A stretch of 64,000 nt of DNA from Sphaerulina vaccinii (Eukaryota; Ascomycota; Dothideomycetes; Mycosphaerellales; Mycosphaerellaceae). The translations under genes were made by a program, and so were the position numbers. This document shows, piece by piece, positions 1-11,584 of this stretch. Location of the stretch: the NCBI GenBank assembly GCA_022570795.1, contig JAKUDP010000023.1, forward strand, positions 62,001 through 126,000. The letters run 5' to 3'. The first letter of the stretch is position 1. Every line of letters begins with the position of its first letter. The notes beneath the pieces are model-generated. The model worked only from the letters and a program-made list of their open reading frames with translations, made no database searches and had not been told where the DNA came from.

Positions 1-1064
1 GTACTTTATTCTAGTTATTTTATAATAGATAGACTATAATTTTATATTTAGCTTTTATATTTACCTTTTTCTAATTTAAGCTATAAATAGATTTTTTTAT
101 ACTCTAGTACTAGAAGATAGTATTATTTAATAAAGCTATTAAGCTAGGTATATTTAGTATATCTACTATTTTATAATTTAATATAATTTATAAAATATTT
201 TAGCTTTTAAAATAGTTTTAAACTAGACTAAACTATATCTTTTACTTTTTTTTTATTAGAGTTAGTATAGCTCTTTTTCTACTAAAACTATTTTTTTATT
301 CTTAATCTATTTTATTTAAAATATTAAAACTAAACTTTAGAAAATTAATACTTTTTTAAATAACTTAGATAGTAGTTTCTAAATAGCTACTTTTTTTATT
401 TAAAACCTTTTTTTTTTAAATAAGCTTAGTATAGTTTTCTATATTTCCTACTTATTTATATTTATAAATAAACTTAAATAGTTTCTTCTTAGAAAGATAT
501 ACTTTTCTAAAGTATTAGTAGTACTCTAGTATAGAAGTTAAGTTTTATTTATATAAAATAGTATTTTAGCTTCTAGTTTATTTTTTTCTTTTTATATTTT
601 TTAAGCTTTTTTTTTTAAGTATACTTTACTAGGTTCTTTTCTATTTTATCTACTTTTAGAAACTTCTAGAATATACCGAGTTTTTCTAAGTTTTCTTAGT
701 AGTATAAATAGATATACTTTAGATTTTTTTTTTTTTTATTATAAGTTTATATTCTACTATTAGAAAAAGCTAACTATTACTATCTAATACTTTTTTTATA
801 AACCTAGGCTTATAATCTATTAAATTAGAATAATAATATATATATTTATAATATATAAAAAGAGTTTTAATATATAATAGAAATAGAAGTATTAGATAGA
901 AACTAACTATATTAATTATATTAGTTAGATATAAATTATATTTTTTTCTAAAATATAAAGTATTAGATAAGTTATATAACCTACTATTATATAATCTATA
1001 TTATATAATCTAATTTCTAAAAGAGTATCTTTTAAATAGTCTAACTAGACTATACTTTCTAATA
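1..1064 (-). mobile_element. Element E: 5' end of a RIP-mutated Ty1/copia retrotransposon (partial)
   Basis: The element reads leftward and leaves the window at base 1. Its 5' LTR is 818-1064 (247 bp, same length and sequence family as the LTRs of element D). Next to it, at about 804-817, is a minus-strand primer-binding site resembling the tRNA-iMet anticodon arm. Bases 200-800 align by eye with the 5' leader and gag part of element D (about 16.2-16.8 kb). The right end abuts GAAAT (1065-1069), a candidate 5-bp target duplication whose partner would lie outside the window. CpA and TpG are almost absent and no open frame survives. It seems to have inserted into element C, pieces of which lie just to its right. 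Confidence 0.8.
818..1064 (-). repeat. 5' LTR of element E (247 bp)
   Basis: It starts TATTAAATTAG and ends CTTTCTAATA on the plus strand. It matches the element D LTRs (11338-11584, 16820-17066) base for base apart from transition-type differences. The terminal TG..CA expected of an LTR appears as TA..TA, as RIP would produce. Confidence 0.85.
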
Positions 1065-1115
1065 GAAATTAATTTATATCTACTTATTTATAGAGAAAAA
1101 AGAATTATAATTCTA
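1065..1115 (+). mobile_element. Element C, small left fragment (reverse-transcriptase region)
   Basis: This 51-bp piece lies between elements E and B. Joined to the sequence right of element B (from 10153) it reads continuously through the same reverse-transcriptase segment that element D carries in reverse complement at about 12.67-12.76 kb. That continuity, and the shared TTCTA at 1111-1115 and 10148-10152, shows that element B split element C here. Confidence 0.75.
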
Positions 1116-1290
1116 TATTAGAATATAATACTAAATTAGATCTATCTAAGCTAGCTAACTAAATAAAAAGTATTTTAGTAACTTCTTTATATACTAATTA
1201 ATAGTATAAATAGCTTTTAGTACCTTTTTCTAACTTTACTAACTAGAAAAAAAATCTTTTAATATTTCTAATAACTAGCTATAAATAATA
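1116..1290 (+). repeat. 5' LTR of element B
   Basis: It begins TATTAGAATATAATAC and ends CTATAAATAATA, abutting the primer-binding site. It pairs with the 175-bp copy at 9973-10147; the differences seen are C/T and G/A transitions. Confidence 0.85.
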
Positions 1291-1305
1291 GGTTATAAGC
1301 CTAGG
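1291..1305 (+). other. Primer-binding site of element B (half tRNA-iMet type)
   Basis: GGTTATAAGCCTAGG resembles GGTTATGAGCCC, the complement of the initiator-tRNA anticodon arm, with TG changed to TA. Priming from the anticodon-side half of tRNA-iMet is known for Ty1/copia elements. Confidence 0.65.
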
Positions 1306-2521
1306 TTAGTACTACTATATTCTCTATAATCTAATTATAAAAGAAAGTAGCTATAAAGTATCTAAAATACTTATAAGTATCTATATATAGCTTTTAGTTT
1401 ATAATAGTAGAAGTAGTAGTACTACTAAAAATACTAAGCTTAAAAAAATAAAAAAAATAGTTTAAACTATAACTATATAAAAAGAGATAGTAGTAGTAGT
1501 AACTATACTAGGAGCCTATAAGTAAAAATAGATATATAGAGAATAGATATACTCTCTATATTTAGAAATAAAGAATAATATACTTTTATATAGTTATAAT
1601 ATAAGTTCTAGGTTATAACTAGATATAGAATTTTATAAACTCTAGCTAAAAAATTAAAAATAGTAATATAGCTATATATAGAATTATAGCTAGCCTAGTC
1701 TATAGCTAAACTCGAAATATAAAAGAAAAAAAAATATTAAAATAGAATAGCTAGATAAAAGCTATTTTAAACTAAAAAAAAAAAAAAAAATTATAATAAA
1801 AAGTTAAAAAAAGTATTATAATAATTTAAAATATACTAAACCTACTATTAGCTTATAATACTTAAAAAACTATACTTTCTATTCTAGATATAAGCTTCTA
1901 AATCTAGTACTAGAAGATTTACTAACTTTTAAAAAATAAATTTAAAAAATAGAATAGCTTAGTTTATACTAAATATATTATAATTAGAAAAGAAATAATA
2001 TTTTAAAAACTAACTAATTCTCTAGCTACTTTTAGAAGCTTAATACTTTATATTTAAAAAAAAGTTATAACTCTACTTTTATTATAAGAAATACTTCTAG
2101 AAGATTCTAAGTAGAAAAGTACTATTATAGTATATTTTTTTAGTTTTCTTATACTAGTAAGTATATACTACTAGCTAGAGTAGAATCTATTTTTAAAAAA
2201 ATATTTAATTTAAAGAAAGTAAAAAAATAATTCTAGAAAAGAAAAATTTCTATAGTACTTTTATAAACTAGAAAGCTTTTCTATTTTTATTTATTTTATT
2301 TCTAAAATAAATTAATTTTTCCTATTCTAAATACCTATTTATAAAACTATAATAGATACTTAGAATAAATTATCTAGGTTAGTAAAAAAACTATATTCTA
2401 TACTAATAAAAAATAATTTAAAATAATAGTTTAGAAAAATAGAAATTTTTCTAAAAAAGAAGAATCTATTCTATACTATTAAAACTAAAATAAGTATACT
2501 AATTACTTTAAAAATATAGTA

Positions 2522-2871
2522 TATTAAAAATTAGTAGATAAGATAGAGTAATATCTTAGGAGTTAGTAAATAGTATTCTTAGCGCTTAGTAGAGTCTATT
2601 CTAATTAGAATAGATTAGGTAACTTAGAGAAGGAATATAGCTTTCTATATAGGTAGAAGTTTCTCTCTTTTCTTTTTCTTAACTAACTTAATTAACTTAT
2701 TTTCTCTAAATAGTTCTTTAGTTCCTAATATAGTACTATATCTCTCTAAGTATTAGCTAGTAAAAAATTAATTCTAAGTTTAATTCTACTTATATATCTA
2801 TCTACTACCTCTAATATTTAGGAATCTAGAGTATCCTTTATTAGATTACTTTAGAGAAGCTATTTTCGATA
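2522..2871 (+). repeat. 5' LTR of element A (350 bp)
   Basis: It starts TATTAAAAATTAGTAG and ends CTATTTTCGATA. It matches 8928-9276 along its whole length, with mostly transition differences. Confidence 0.9.
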
Positions 2872-2886
2872 GGTTATAAGCCCGGG
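2872..2886 (+). other. Primer-binding site of element A
   Basis: GGTTATAAGCCCGGG directly follows the 5' LTR. It resembles the complement of the tRNA-iMet anticodon arm after a TG to TA change. Confidence 0.65.
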
Positions 2887-5800
2887 TTAGTAACTAAACT
2901 TAAGTAACCTATATTAGTATAAGTTATTTATATCCCTAGCCTATAGCTAAAAATATCTAGAAGTTAGAAGTATCTTCTACTATACTATAAAGAAGCTTAG
3001 TTTGTATCTAAGTTATAGATAAGATACTAAAAGCTCTATAAGACTAAGTAGAATATTTTTACTTTTAGTTAATACCCTTTATAACTCCCTACTACTATAA
3101 ATAGTAAAGTATACTAGAAGAGTCTTGCCTAAGAGTAGACTACCAAAACTCTACTAGAAGAGATAGATCTAAGTCCTAGTATATACTTACTATACTACCT
3201 TTTTCCCTCTTCTCTAGACCGATATAAGAAGCTAGTCTTCTTTATACTAACCTATACTTCTAGTCCAACCTCTAGAACCTTAGCCGGCCTAAGCGACTCT
3301 ATTACAAATATACTTTATTTCCTACTTTATTTCAACAACTATAGATATAGAAAGAGAAGGTAGAAGAGATAAGATTCCTATATTTAAAAGATCTAACTAG
3401 AGAAGATAGTTCAAGCTATAATAAAATAAGCTTAAAAGGAAAGGATAGTAGGAAGTTATTTTAGAACTCCTATCTCTAGAGTACTATCTAGAATAGAGTA
3501 GAGTAGAGATAATCTCTAATCTAGGTATAAGAATTATAATATTCAACCTACCTATATATACTAAAGATAATACTATATATAGATATAGTATTAGAAGCTA
3601 TATTTCTAATAATAATAAACTAGAACTTTATACCTAGTATTAAATAAATTATACTATAGAGATATAGGTAATACTCTAGAACAAATATAGTAGAGTATTA
3701 ATAGCCTAAGCAATTAGACTAGTTAAGCAATTTATAACTTTTAGAATAGGGCTAGAAGATATAATAAAAGTAGCTTAGTTATATTTTACTAAACTAGGTA
3801 AAAGAATTATAGAGATTAATTCCTAGAAGAGTTATTATTAGATACCTAGTAAGAGAATAAAACATCTCCTCCAATCTCTCCCTTCTTTATATAAATTAAC
3901 TAAGAATGCTCTAATAACCTAACCTAGCCTAGATATAGATACTATACTTCTTATACTTAAATTCTAAAAAGTAAAAGATAACTTAGACTTTAAATATAGC
4001 TATTTCTCTATTATAGAGAAAAGCCTACTTTAGTACTTATTCTATAAGAATAGAAAGTACTAGTTTAAAAACTATTCTAAGTTATTAAAAGCTAAAAAGG
4101 CTATTAAGTAGTAGACTATAGCTCTAAGAAGTAGAGTACTTTTATTTTTTAAACTAAGCTCTAATAGAAAGAATAGAAAACTCTCTATAAAGAGGAGGAG
4201 TCCTTCTCCTAAGAATAAGAGACTCTTAAAGAGAGGTTCTTAGAAGTTATTTTTATATAAAGACTTTAAGAAGCTTATAAAGAAGATAAGCTATTAGCTA
4301 TTTAGACTTAAGAAGGTATTCTCTAAGTCTAAAAAAGAATTTTTAGCCTAAAAGGAAAGTTAATCTAAGTCTAGCCTATTAGGCTCTAGATCTAGGAATA
4401 ATTTACTATCTAATAATAATAAAGTTAATAAAGTAGCCTACTCTATAGTAGAAGCTAAAGGTAAGTTATTATCCTAGTAATAGCTCTTAGACTCCTATAC
4501 CTTATTATATATAACTAACTAAGTTTACCTTTTTAGAAGCCTAGAACTACTTATTAAGAAGGTCTAGGTAAAAGTAGGAGGTAGATATCTCTATATAATA
4601 TATAGAGGGTTAGTATAGATAAAAGGAAAAATAGAAAAAAAAGTTCTTCTAGTAAAGGTACTCTTTATACCTAATCTTAGAGTTAGCTTTATTTCTTAGA
4701 ACTAATTTAGTAAATAGTTTGGAGTTTAGAAACCTTCTTTCTTCTTTATTTCTTCTAAAGGTTAGATAGTAGTTAAGACTAGAATTTAAAAAGATATTCT
4801 ATTTATTAATAAGATTTTACTACTTCTATAAGAAAGAATATATTACTTATTATATACTAATAAAGTAGAGGAGGATATAGCTATAGCTATACTATTAGAA
4901 AAGGATCTAAAATAGTAGGAGCTATAGTATAGAAGATTTATATACTTTAGTAAAGGTCTACTAAAAGACCTCTATAAAGTTACTAACTTTAATTAGAAGA
5001 TTCTAACTCTAAAAGAAAAAGATAAGTATACCTATAGAGTCTATTCTATTACTAATATAAAGAAGTATCTTAGTAAAGTAATAAAGAGAAGACCTAAAAA
5101 ACTATTTCTAGTCTCTATAGATATCTATAGTCTACTCCTAGAATTAAGACTTAGTTTTAAGTACTAGCTTAAAATTGTTAATAACTTCTTAAGAAAGAAA
5201 TAGGCCTTCCCTCTTAAGAGAAGAATAGATACTATATAGGCTCTTTAGAACTAGAGACTCAAAGCTAAGAGACAATCTAGTACTAAGTTAAAAGCTATTA
5301 GAATTAATAATGCTAGAGAGCTTATTACTTTAGTTAAATAGTAGGAGAAGGATTTTAGAATTAACCTAGAAACTACTAAGGCCTACAACTCTCTATAGAA
5401 TAGAATAGTAGAGAGATCTATCTAAATATTAGAGAACTCTATTAGAGTAATACTAGAAGAGAGTAAGATACTAATTAAGTTCTAGCTAGAGGTACTTAAT
5501 ACTTAGACCTATATAAAGAATAAGCTACTAAATAGACTAGAAACTAAAGGATAGAAGCTTTTACCTAATAAAGCCTTTAATAGAATTAGGCCTATAGTTT
5601 CTTACCTAAGAGTATAGAGCTATTAGGTAATAGTCTATATAGATACAAAAGCCTAGCCTTAATAGATAAGAAGTAACAAGTTAATAAATAGAGGAAAAGA
5701 TACTATCTTTATTAGATATATTAATAAGATAGCTAAAGCCTAGATATTCTAGAAACTAGATATAAAAGCTATTAAATAGTACTTAAATATAGACTTCTTT

Positions 5801-8219
5801 AAGAACAAGCCAGATAGTAAATTGGATCTTAGAATTACAATTAAGAATCTTCCAAGTATAGCTCCTATAAGGAGACTAGTTAGGAGACTACCTAAAGCTA
5901 ATTACTCTATACCCTCTTCTAGCCTAGGGCTAGTATTATAAGTTACTAAGTTAACTACTCCCTAAGCAAGTAGGGAAGCTAGCAATTAGGATAATAAGCC
6001 TAAAAAAGAAAGTCTAAAAAAGCTAAAGAAGCTCTTTATATAACTCCCTCCTCCTCTAAAAAATATAGGAGAATATAAAAGGTTTTCTAAGAAGGAAACT
6101 AAAAATTTAGAGCTAGAAAGAATAGATTAACTAAAGATAATAAGAAGTCAAACTTAGAGAAAGTCCTACTAAGTAGTCCTATAGTTAGGCTTCTAGGAGC
6201 CCTACTACCTATTCTAAGAAAAGAAAGGCCTCTATAGAACTAGATAGATTTATAGAAAAGCTAAAGCCTATTAGACTAGAAAAGACAAGTTCCTAGAAGT
6301 AGTCTAATTAGCCTATCCCTAGAAAGAGAAAAGTATCTAGAGAACCTAATAGGTTTAATAGAAAACTAAAACCTATTAGATTAGAAGGGATAGATATACT
6401 AATATCTATTAAGATAGGCTTAGAAGATAAGGACTCTAAGAAGAGAAGTAAGGACTCCTATAAGAAAGCTTTCTTCTTATTAATATTATTTAACCTAAGT
6501 TAACTTTAGAATTCTAAATTTCTAAAAGAAATTAAAAAGATTATATTCTTTATTACTTTAAAGAATATAGAGAAAGCTCTATTAGCTATTATTACTAAAG
6601 CTAAATATAGATAGAAAGTACTAATTTCCAAGTTATATAAAAAGGCTATTAATAACTTAAAGTAGAAATATTTATAGAAAAAAGCTATCTAAAATAAACT
6701 TAATATACTAGTAGTAAACAATACCTAGACTTAGGAAGTTCCTCTAAAGAGAGCTAACCTAATTATATTAAAATAGGTTTTTAATATTAAAAGAAGAATT
6801 AGTAGAGCTATTAATAAGTTTAAGGCAAGACTAGTTATAAGAGGATTCTTTTAGAAGTTTAAAGTAGACTTTATAAATACTTTTACTTTAATAGTTAGGT
6901 AGGATACTCTTAGAGTATTTATAGCTATTATATATAAGAGAGATCTAGAGCTCTACTAAGTAGATATATTAAATATATTTATAGAGAGTACTTTTTATAA
7001 AAATATCTATATAATTCTACCTCTAGAAGTTAAGTTGCTAATTAGAATAGTACTAAAAATACTAAGAAGTCTCTATAGCCTAAAGTAGGTAGCAAGAGAC
7101 TAGAATTAGCTCTATATTTTAAAAATAAAAAAAATTAGATTTAGATAATTAGAGATAGATTTCTATCTTCTAGTTTATAAAGAAAGAAAGAGTCTAATAC
7201 TTATTATCTATATTAATAATATACTAATTATAGGTAAGAGAATTAAGGATATAGAATAGTTTAAGGTATAGCTAGCTAGATTCTTTAAAATTAAGGATCT
7301 AAAGGAACCTAATAAGCTCCTAGAAATAAGAATTAGAAAAGATAGGAAAGCTAGATAGCTAAAGCTAGACTAAGAATACTATATCTTAGAGAACCTAGCT
7401 AAGCTAGGAATAAGTTAGAATATATTAAGTCTAACCTACTTACCTATAGATAGCTATAAGAGCTTAAAGCTAGCTAGATATAAGGATAAGAGATATAATA
7501 AGTAGGAATACTAATTACTTATTAGAATATAGATATAGCTAGCTATAATTAGTAGGCTAGATATTTCCTTTACTTTTAGAAGACTAAGCTCCTATATAGG
7601 AGACCTAATAGTTAGCTATAAGAAAGCTCTTAAGAAACTTACTAGGTATCTGAGATTAAATCTATTACTTAGACTAGTTTTTAGAAGAGCTAGTAGAAGT
7701 CTAATTAGGTATATAGACTCTAACTATACTATAGACAAGTCTAATAGAGTATCTATCTTAGAATATATATTCTTTTTCTATAGAGCTCTAGTATTCTAAA
7801 TAAGTAAGAAATAGAAGTCTATTACTATATCTATAATAGAAGCTAAGTATATAGCTATAGGAGCCTATACTAAGTAGTTCTAGTTCCTTAGATTTCTTCT
7901 AAAAGAGCTTAGATACTCTAAGTTAGTAGAAGAATACTTCTACTAACTAAAGATTTTTAGAAACTAAGATATAGTAGTATTAATTAGGCCTATTCTAATT
8001 AGAGGAGACAACTAGGTATACCTAACTCTTATAAAAGATACTTATATATATAATAAGTCAAAATATATTAATATATAGTATAATATAGTTAGAAGACTCT
8101 AGTAGAATAGGCTTATTTCTATAGAATATTATAATACTAAAAAGATAGCTATAGATAGACTTACTAAGCTAAAGACTAGTCTATAGTTTAAAGAATTCTT
8201 TACCTAACTCTATTTTAAA

Positions 8220-8927
8220 TAGAATCTTTTCTCTAAGTTAAAAAATAAAAAAAAAAAATAAAAAAAAATAAAAGAAATAGAAACTCTTATTTATTTATTA
8301 ACTAGAAATACTACTCTAACTCTAGTTTTAGAGCCTTCTTAACAAACTTCTTAATTGCTTCCTTTACCTTCTTTCTATTATCTAGAGAGATATTCTTATA
8401 CTTTTTCTATACTACTAAAGCTTTAGTTAAAATACTCTTAAAGAATATAGTTATATTCTAAACTTCTTTAACTACCTAAGTCTACTCTAGAAGAAGCTTA
8501 TACTTCTTCTAATTCTAAATATCTCTAAGAATACTAACTATAGTATATACTTTTCCAACTAGAGATTTAACTATATTCTAGAATTAGTAGTACTTTTTAA
8601 GAAAGTTAAAAAAAGCTTTTTTATAGAGTTCCTATTATAAGTTAGAAAGAATTATATTATAATAACTCTAGGACTTATAATTTAGTTATAGTAATTATTA
8701 CTCTCCTTAGGCTAGAATATTCTAATATACTTTAGTAGAATAGAGCTCAGCTTAGAGGACCTTATAGTAGGTAGTATCTTAGATATCTTAGATTTTGAGA
8801 TAGAGGAATTTGGATAATTTCTATTTATAGAAATAATTAGTTAGTAGTATTCCTATTAATAACTAAGTAGGAATCTTAAACTAATATAACTATTTAGTTA
8901 AGATTACTCTATTTAGCTAAGTAGGAG
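8220..8927 (-). other. Extra 3' region of element A with remnant of an antisense reading frame
   Basis: Most copia elements end soon after RNase H; here about 700 bp separates pol from the 3' LTR. On the minus strand a frame ending at 8311-8313 reads as a lysine-rich, helix-like protein end (KKVKEAIKKFVKKALKLE), and upstream the same frame continues with stops that RIP could have made from Trp or Gln codons. It may be an accessory antisense gene carried by the element. The product is not recognised. Confidence 0.4.
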
Positions 8928-9276
8928 TATTAAAGATTAGTAGACAAGATAGAGTAATATTTTAGAAGTTAGTAAATAGTATTTTTGGCGCTTAGTAGAG
9001 TCTATCCTAATTAGGATAGATTAGGTAACTTAGAGGAGGAATATAGCTTTCTATATAGATAGAGGTTTTTCTCTTTTCTCTTTTTTAACTAACTTAATTA
9101 ACTTATCTTCTCTAAATAGTTCTTTAGTTCCTAATATAGTACTATATCTCCCTAAGTATTAGCTAGTAAAAGATTAATTCTAAGTTTAACTCTACTTATA
9201 TATCTACCTCTACCTCTAATATTTAGGAATCTAGAGTATTCTTTATTAGATTATTTTAGAGGAGCTATTTTCGATA
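8928..9276 (+). repeat. 3' LTR of element A (349 bp)
   Basis: It begins TATTAAAGATTAGTAG right after the purine tract and ends TTTTCGATA, followed by the TAGTA target duplication (9277-9281). Confidence 0.9.
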
Positions 9277-9972
9277 TAGTATAAAGTAATTTAGTAGATA
9301 TTTTTATATATAGAGGAAGATAATAAAAAGCTAGTTTTAGAATTATAAACTATAAAAAATATTTAGAAAAAGTAAAAAAAAAAAAAATATAAATAACTAA
9401 ATAATAGAAAAGAAACTTATAAAATAGTACTTTAGTTTCTAGAAAATAGAAGAAATAAGTATTAATACTATATAGATATACTTTTAGATACTTAGAAAAA
9501 GAATTAAAGCTATCTAATCTAAAATAGTTAAAGTATTTATTTAGAAAATAAGAATATAAGTACTTTTATTAGAGCTTTTAGACTAGTAGTTAACTATTAG
9601 AGATACTATTAATAGATAGCTATTACTATTATTTAAAAGTATTTTTTTAATTTTTTAAAAAAAAGAAGTAAATATACTAGTAAGTAGTATACCTATTACT
9701 TTTATAGCCTAAGTAGTATTATTAAAAGAATTATTATTTAAAAAAAAAAAAAAAAATAAAGCTTTAGAAAAAAAAAATATATATAAGCTATATAAGTAGA
9801 ATAGTTACTATATAATATACTATCTATTTCTAGATATAGCTTATAGAATTATTAAGTTAGTATCTAAAAGCAAGCTTATAAATACTAAAGCCCTAGCTTT
9901 AGTTATATATAATTAGAATAATAATTAGAAAAAAAATAAATTTAAATAGATCTAACTTACTATTAAAAAGAG

Positions 9973-10147
9973 TATTAGAATATAATACTAAATTAGATCT
10001 ATCTAAGCTAGCTAACTAAGTAAGAGGTATTTTAGTAACCTTTTTATATACTATTTAATAGTATAAATAGCTTTTAGTATTTTTTTCTAATTTTACTAAT
10101 TAGAAAAAAAGTCTTTTAGTATTTCTAATAACTAGCTATAAATAATA
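9973..10147 (+). repeat. 3' LTR of element B (175 bp)
   Basis: This is the partner of 1116-1290, followed by TTCTA (10148-10152), the same five bases that precede the 5' LTR at 1111-1115. Confidence 0.85.
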
Positions 10148-11337
10148 TTCTAACCTATATAGATAATATATCTATTATAGTACTAGAGCTAAAAAATATT
10201 CTCTAGTTTAAAAAATAGCTTAGTAAAATTTTTAAAATTAAAAATTTAAAAAAGCTAGAAAAAAATTTAAAAATAAAAATACTAAAAAATAGAGTTATAG
10301 AAACTCTAAAGCTTAATTAAAAATACTATATCTAAAAGAATCTTATAAAGCTAAATATAATTAAAAAAAAAAAATCTATCTAACTCTTTTACTAATAGAT
10401 AGTTATAAAAGCTTTACTAAAGTAATTTTATTTAATAAAAAATATACTAAATAGAAGTACTAAAGCTAGATAGGTATATAGATATAGCTAATAGTTATAA
10501 TAAAACTAGATATTACTTTTACTTTTAGTAAACTAAGCTTATATATAGCTAATTTAATAAAAAGATATATAAATATTTTAAAAAAACTAGTAAAATACTT
10601 TAAGTTATTTCTAGACCTAGAACTTATATTTAGAAAAAGTAGAAGAAGCTTTATTAGATATTTAGACTCTAACTATATAATAAATAAAGTAGATAGAGTT
10701 TTAATTCTAAAATCTATTTTTTTTCTTTATAAAGTATTAGTATTTTAAATAAGTAAAAAGTAGAAGTTTATAGTAATATTAACTATAGAAGCTAAATATA
10801 TAGCTCTAAATATATATACTAAGTAATTTTAATTTCTTATAGTACTTCTAAAAGAAATAAACTATATAGAGCTAGTAGGAGAATATTCTTTTTAACTACT
10901 TATTAAAACAAACTCTAATATAATAAATAAACTTAAATCTATTTAGATTATAAAAAATAACTAAGTATTTTTAACTTTTATTAAAAATATCTATATTTAT
11001 AAAAAATTAAAGTATATTAATATTATTTATAATAATATTAGAAGACTCTAGTAGTAAAGGAAAATAGTAGTAGTATATATTCTAATAAAAAAAATAGTTA
11101 TAAATAGATTAACTAAGATAAAAAATAGTTTCTAATTCTAGAAGTTTATAAAATAACTCTAGCTTATATAAATAGCTTTTCTATATCTAATAAGTTATTA
11201 AGATTTAGAATAGAATATAGATACTAGAATATAGAGTAGAAGAACTATCTAGCCTAAGTAGAAGTATTAGAAAGTATAGTCTAGTTAGACTATTTAAACT
11301 AGACTATTTAAAAAATACTTTTTTAGAAATTAGATTA
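10148..11337 (+). mobile_element. Element C, middle fragment: C-terminal reverse transcriptase, RNase H and start of 3' LTR
   Basis: This continues the reverse-transcriptase frame broken by element B (YIDNIS at about 10160-10180 in place of YVDDI). RNase H lies at about 10.65-10.84 kb (RYLDSNYIINK, then an IEAKYIALN stretch). The 3' LTR begins at 11265 (TATTAGAAAGTATAGTC) after a purine tract and is cut at 11337 by element D; the rest lies at 17067-17259. The sequence is homologous to the 3' part of element D, so C and D belong to one family. RIP is very heavy. Confidence 0.8.
11265..11337 (+). repeat. Left piece of the 3' LTR of element C
   Basis: The first 73 bp of a family-D LTR in plus orientation, ending in GATTA (11333-11337), the target duplication of element D. 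Relative to the 247-bp LTRs it has an extra repeat of about 14 bp (CTAGACTATTTAAA-like). Confidence 0.75.
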
Positions 11338-11584
11338 TATCGAAATAGAACGATAATATATATACTTATAATATATAGGAAGAGTTTTAATATATAATAG
11401 AAGTAGAAGCGTTAGATAGGAACTAACTATATTAATTATATTAGTTAGTTATAGATTATATCTCCTCCTAAGATATAGAGTATTAGATAAGCTACGTAAC
11501 CTACTATTATATAACGTATATTATATAATCTAATCCCTAAGGGGGTATCTCTTAGATAGTCTAACTAGACTATACTTTCTAATA
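11338..11584 (-). repeat. 3' LTR of element D (247 bp)
   Basis: On the plus strand it starts TATCGAAATAGAACG and ends CTTTCTAATA; the partner is 16820-17066. Confidence 0.9.

Larger units (their letters stand above)
2522..9276 (+). mobile_element. Element A: full-length RIP-mutated Ty1/copia retrotransposon (6.75 kb)
   Basis: The LTRs are 2522-2871 and 8928-9276 (350 and 349 bp), with 5-bp target duplications TAGTA at 2517-2521 and 9277-9281. The primer-binding site follows the 5' LTR at 2872 (GGTTATAAGCCCGGG). A purine tract (AAGTAGGAG) precedes the 3' LTR. Reading through RIP-type stops, the order is the Ty1/copia one: integrase core near 5.1-5.5 kb (VSIDIYS, then an IVNNFLRKK stretch), reverse transcriptase with YINNIL at 7209-7226 in place of YVDDIL (both Asp changed to Asn, as TpG to TpA gives), and RNase H at about 7.70-7.92 kb (YIDSNYT, IEAKYIAIGAY). 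About 700 bp lies between the end of pol and the 3' LTR, which is unusual. RIP is lighter here than in B, C and E, consistent with a later insertion. Confidence 0.9.
1116..10147 (+). mobile_element. Element B: short copia-like LTR element with 175-bp LTRs, itself split by element A
   Basis: The LTRs are 1116-1290 and 9973-10147, 175 bp each, flanked by identical TTCTA target duplications at 1111-1115 and 10148-10152. Directly after the 5' LTR is GGTTATAAGCCTAGG, an RIP-altered match to the tRNA-iMet anticodon arm used as a half-tRNA primer by copia elements. Just before the 3' LTR is a purine run (AAAAAGAG). With element A and its duplicated 5 bp removed, only about 2.27 kb remains, too short for a full gag-pol. 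It is probably a non-autonomous or internally deleted element. I could not recognise integrase or reverse transcriptase in it. Confidence 0.8.
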
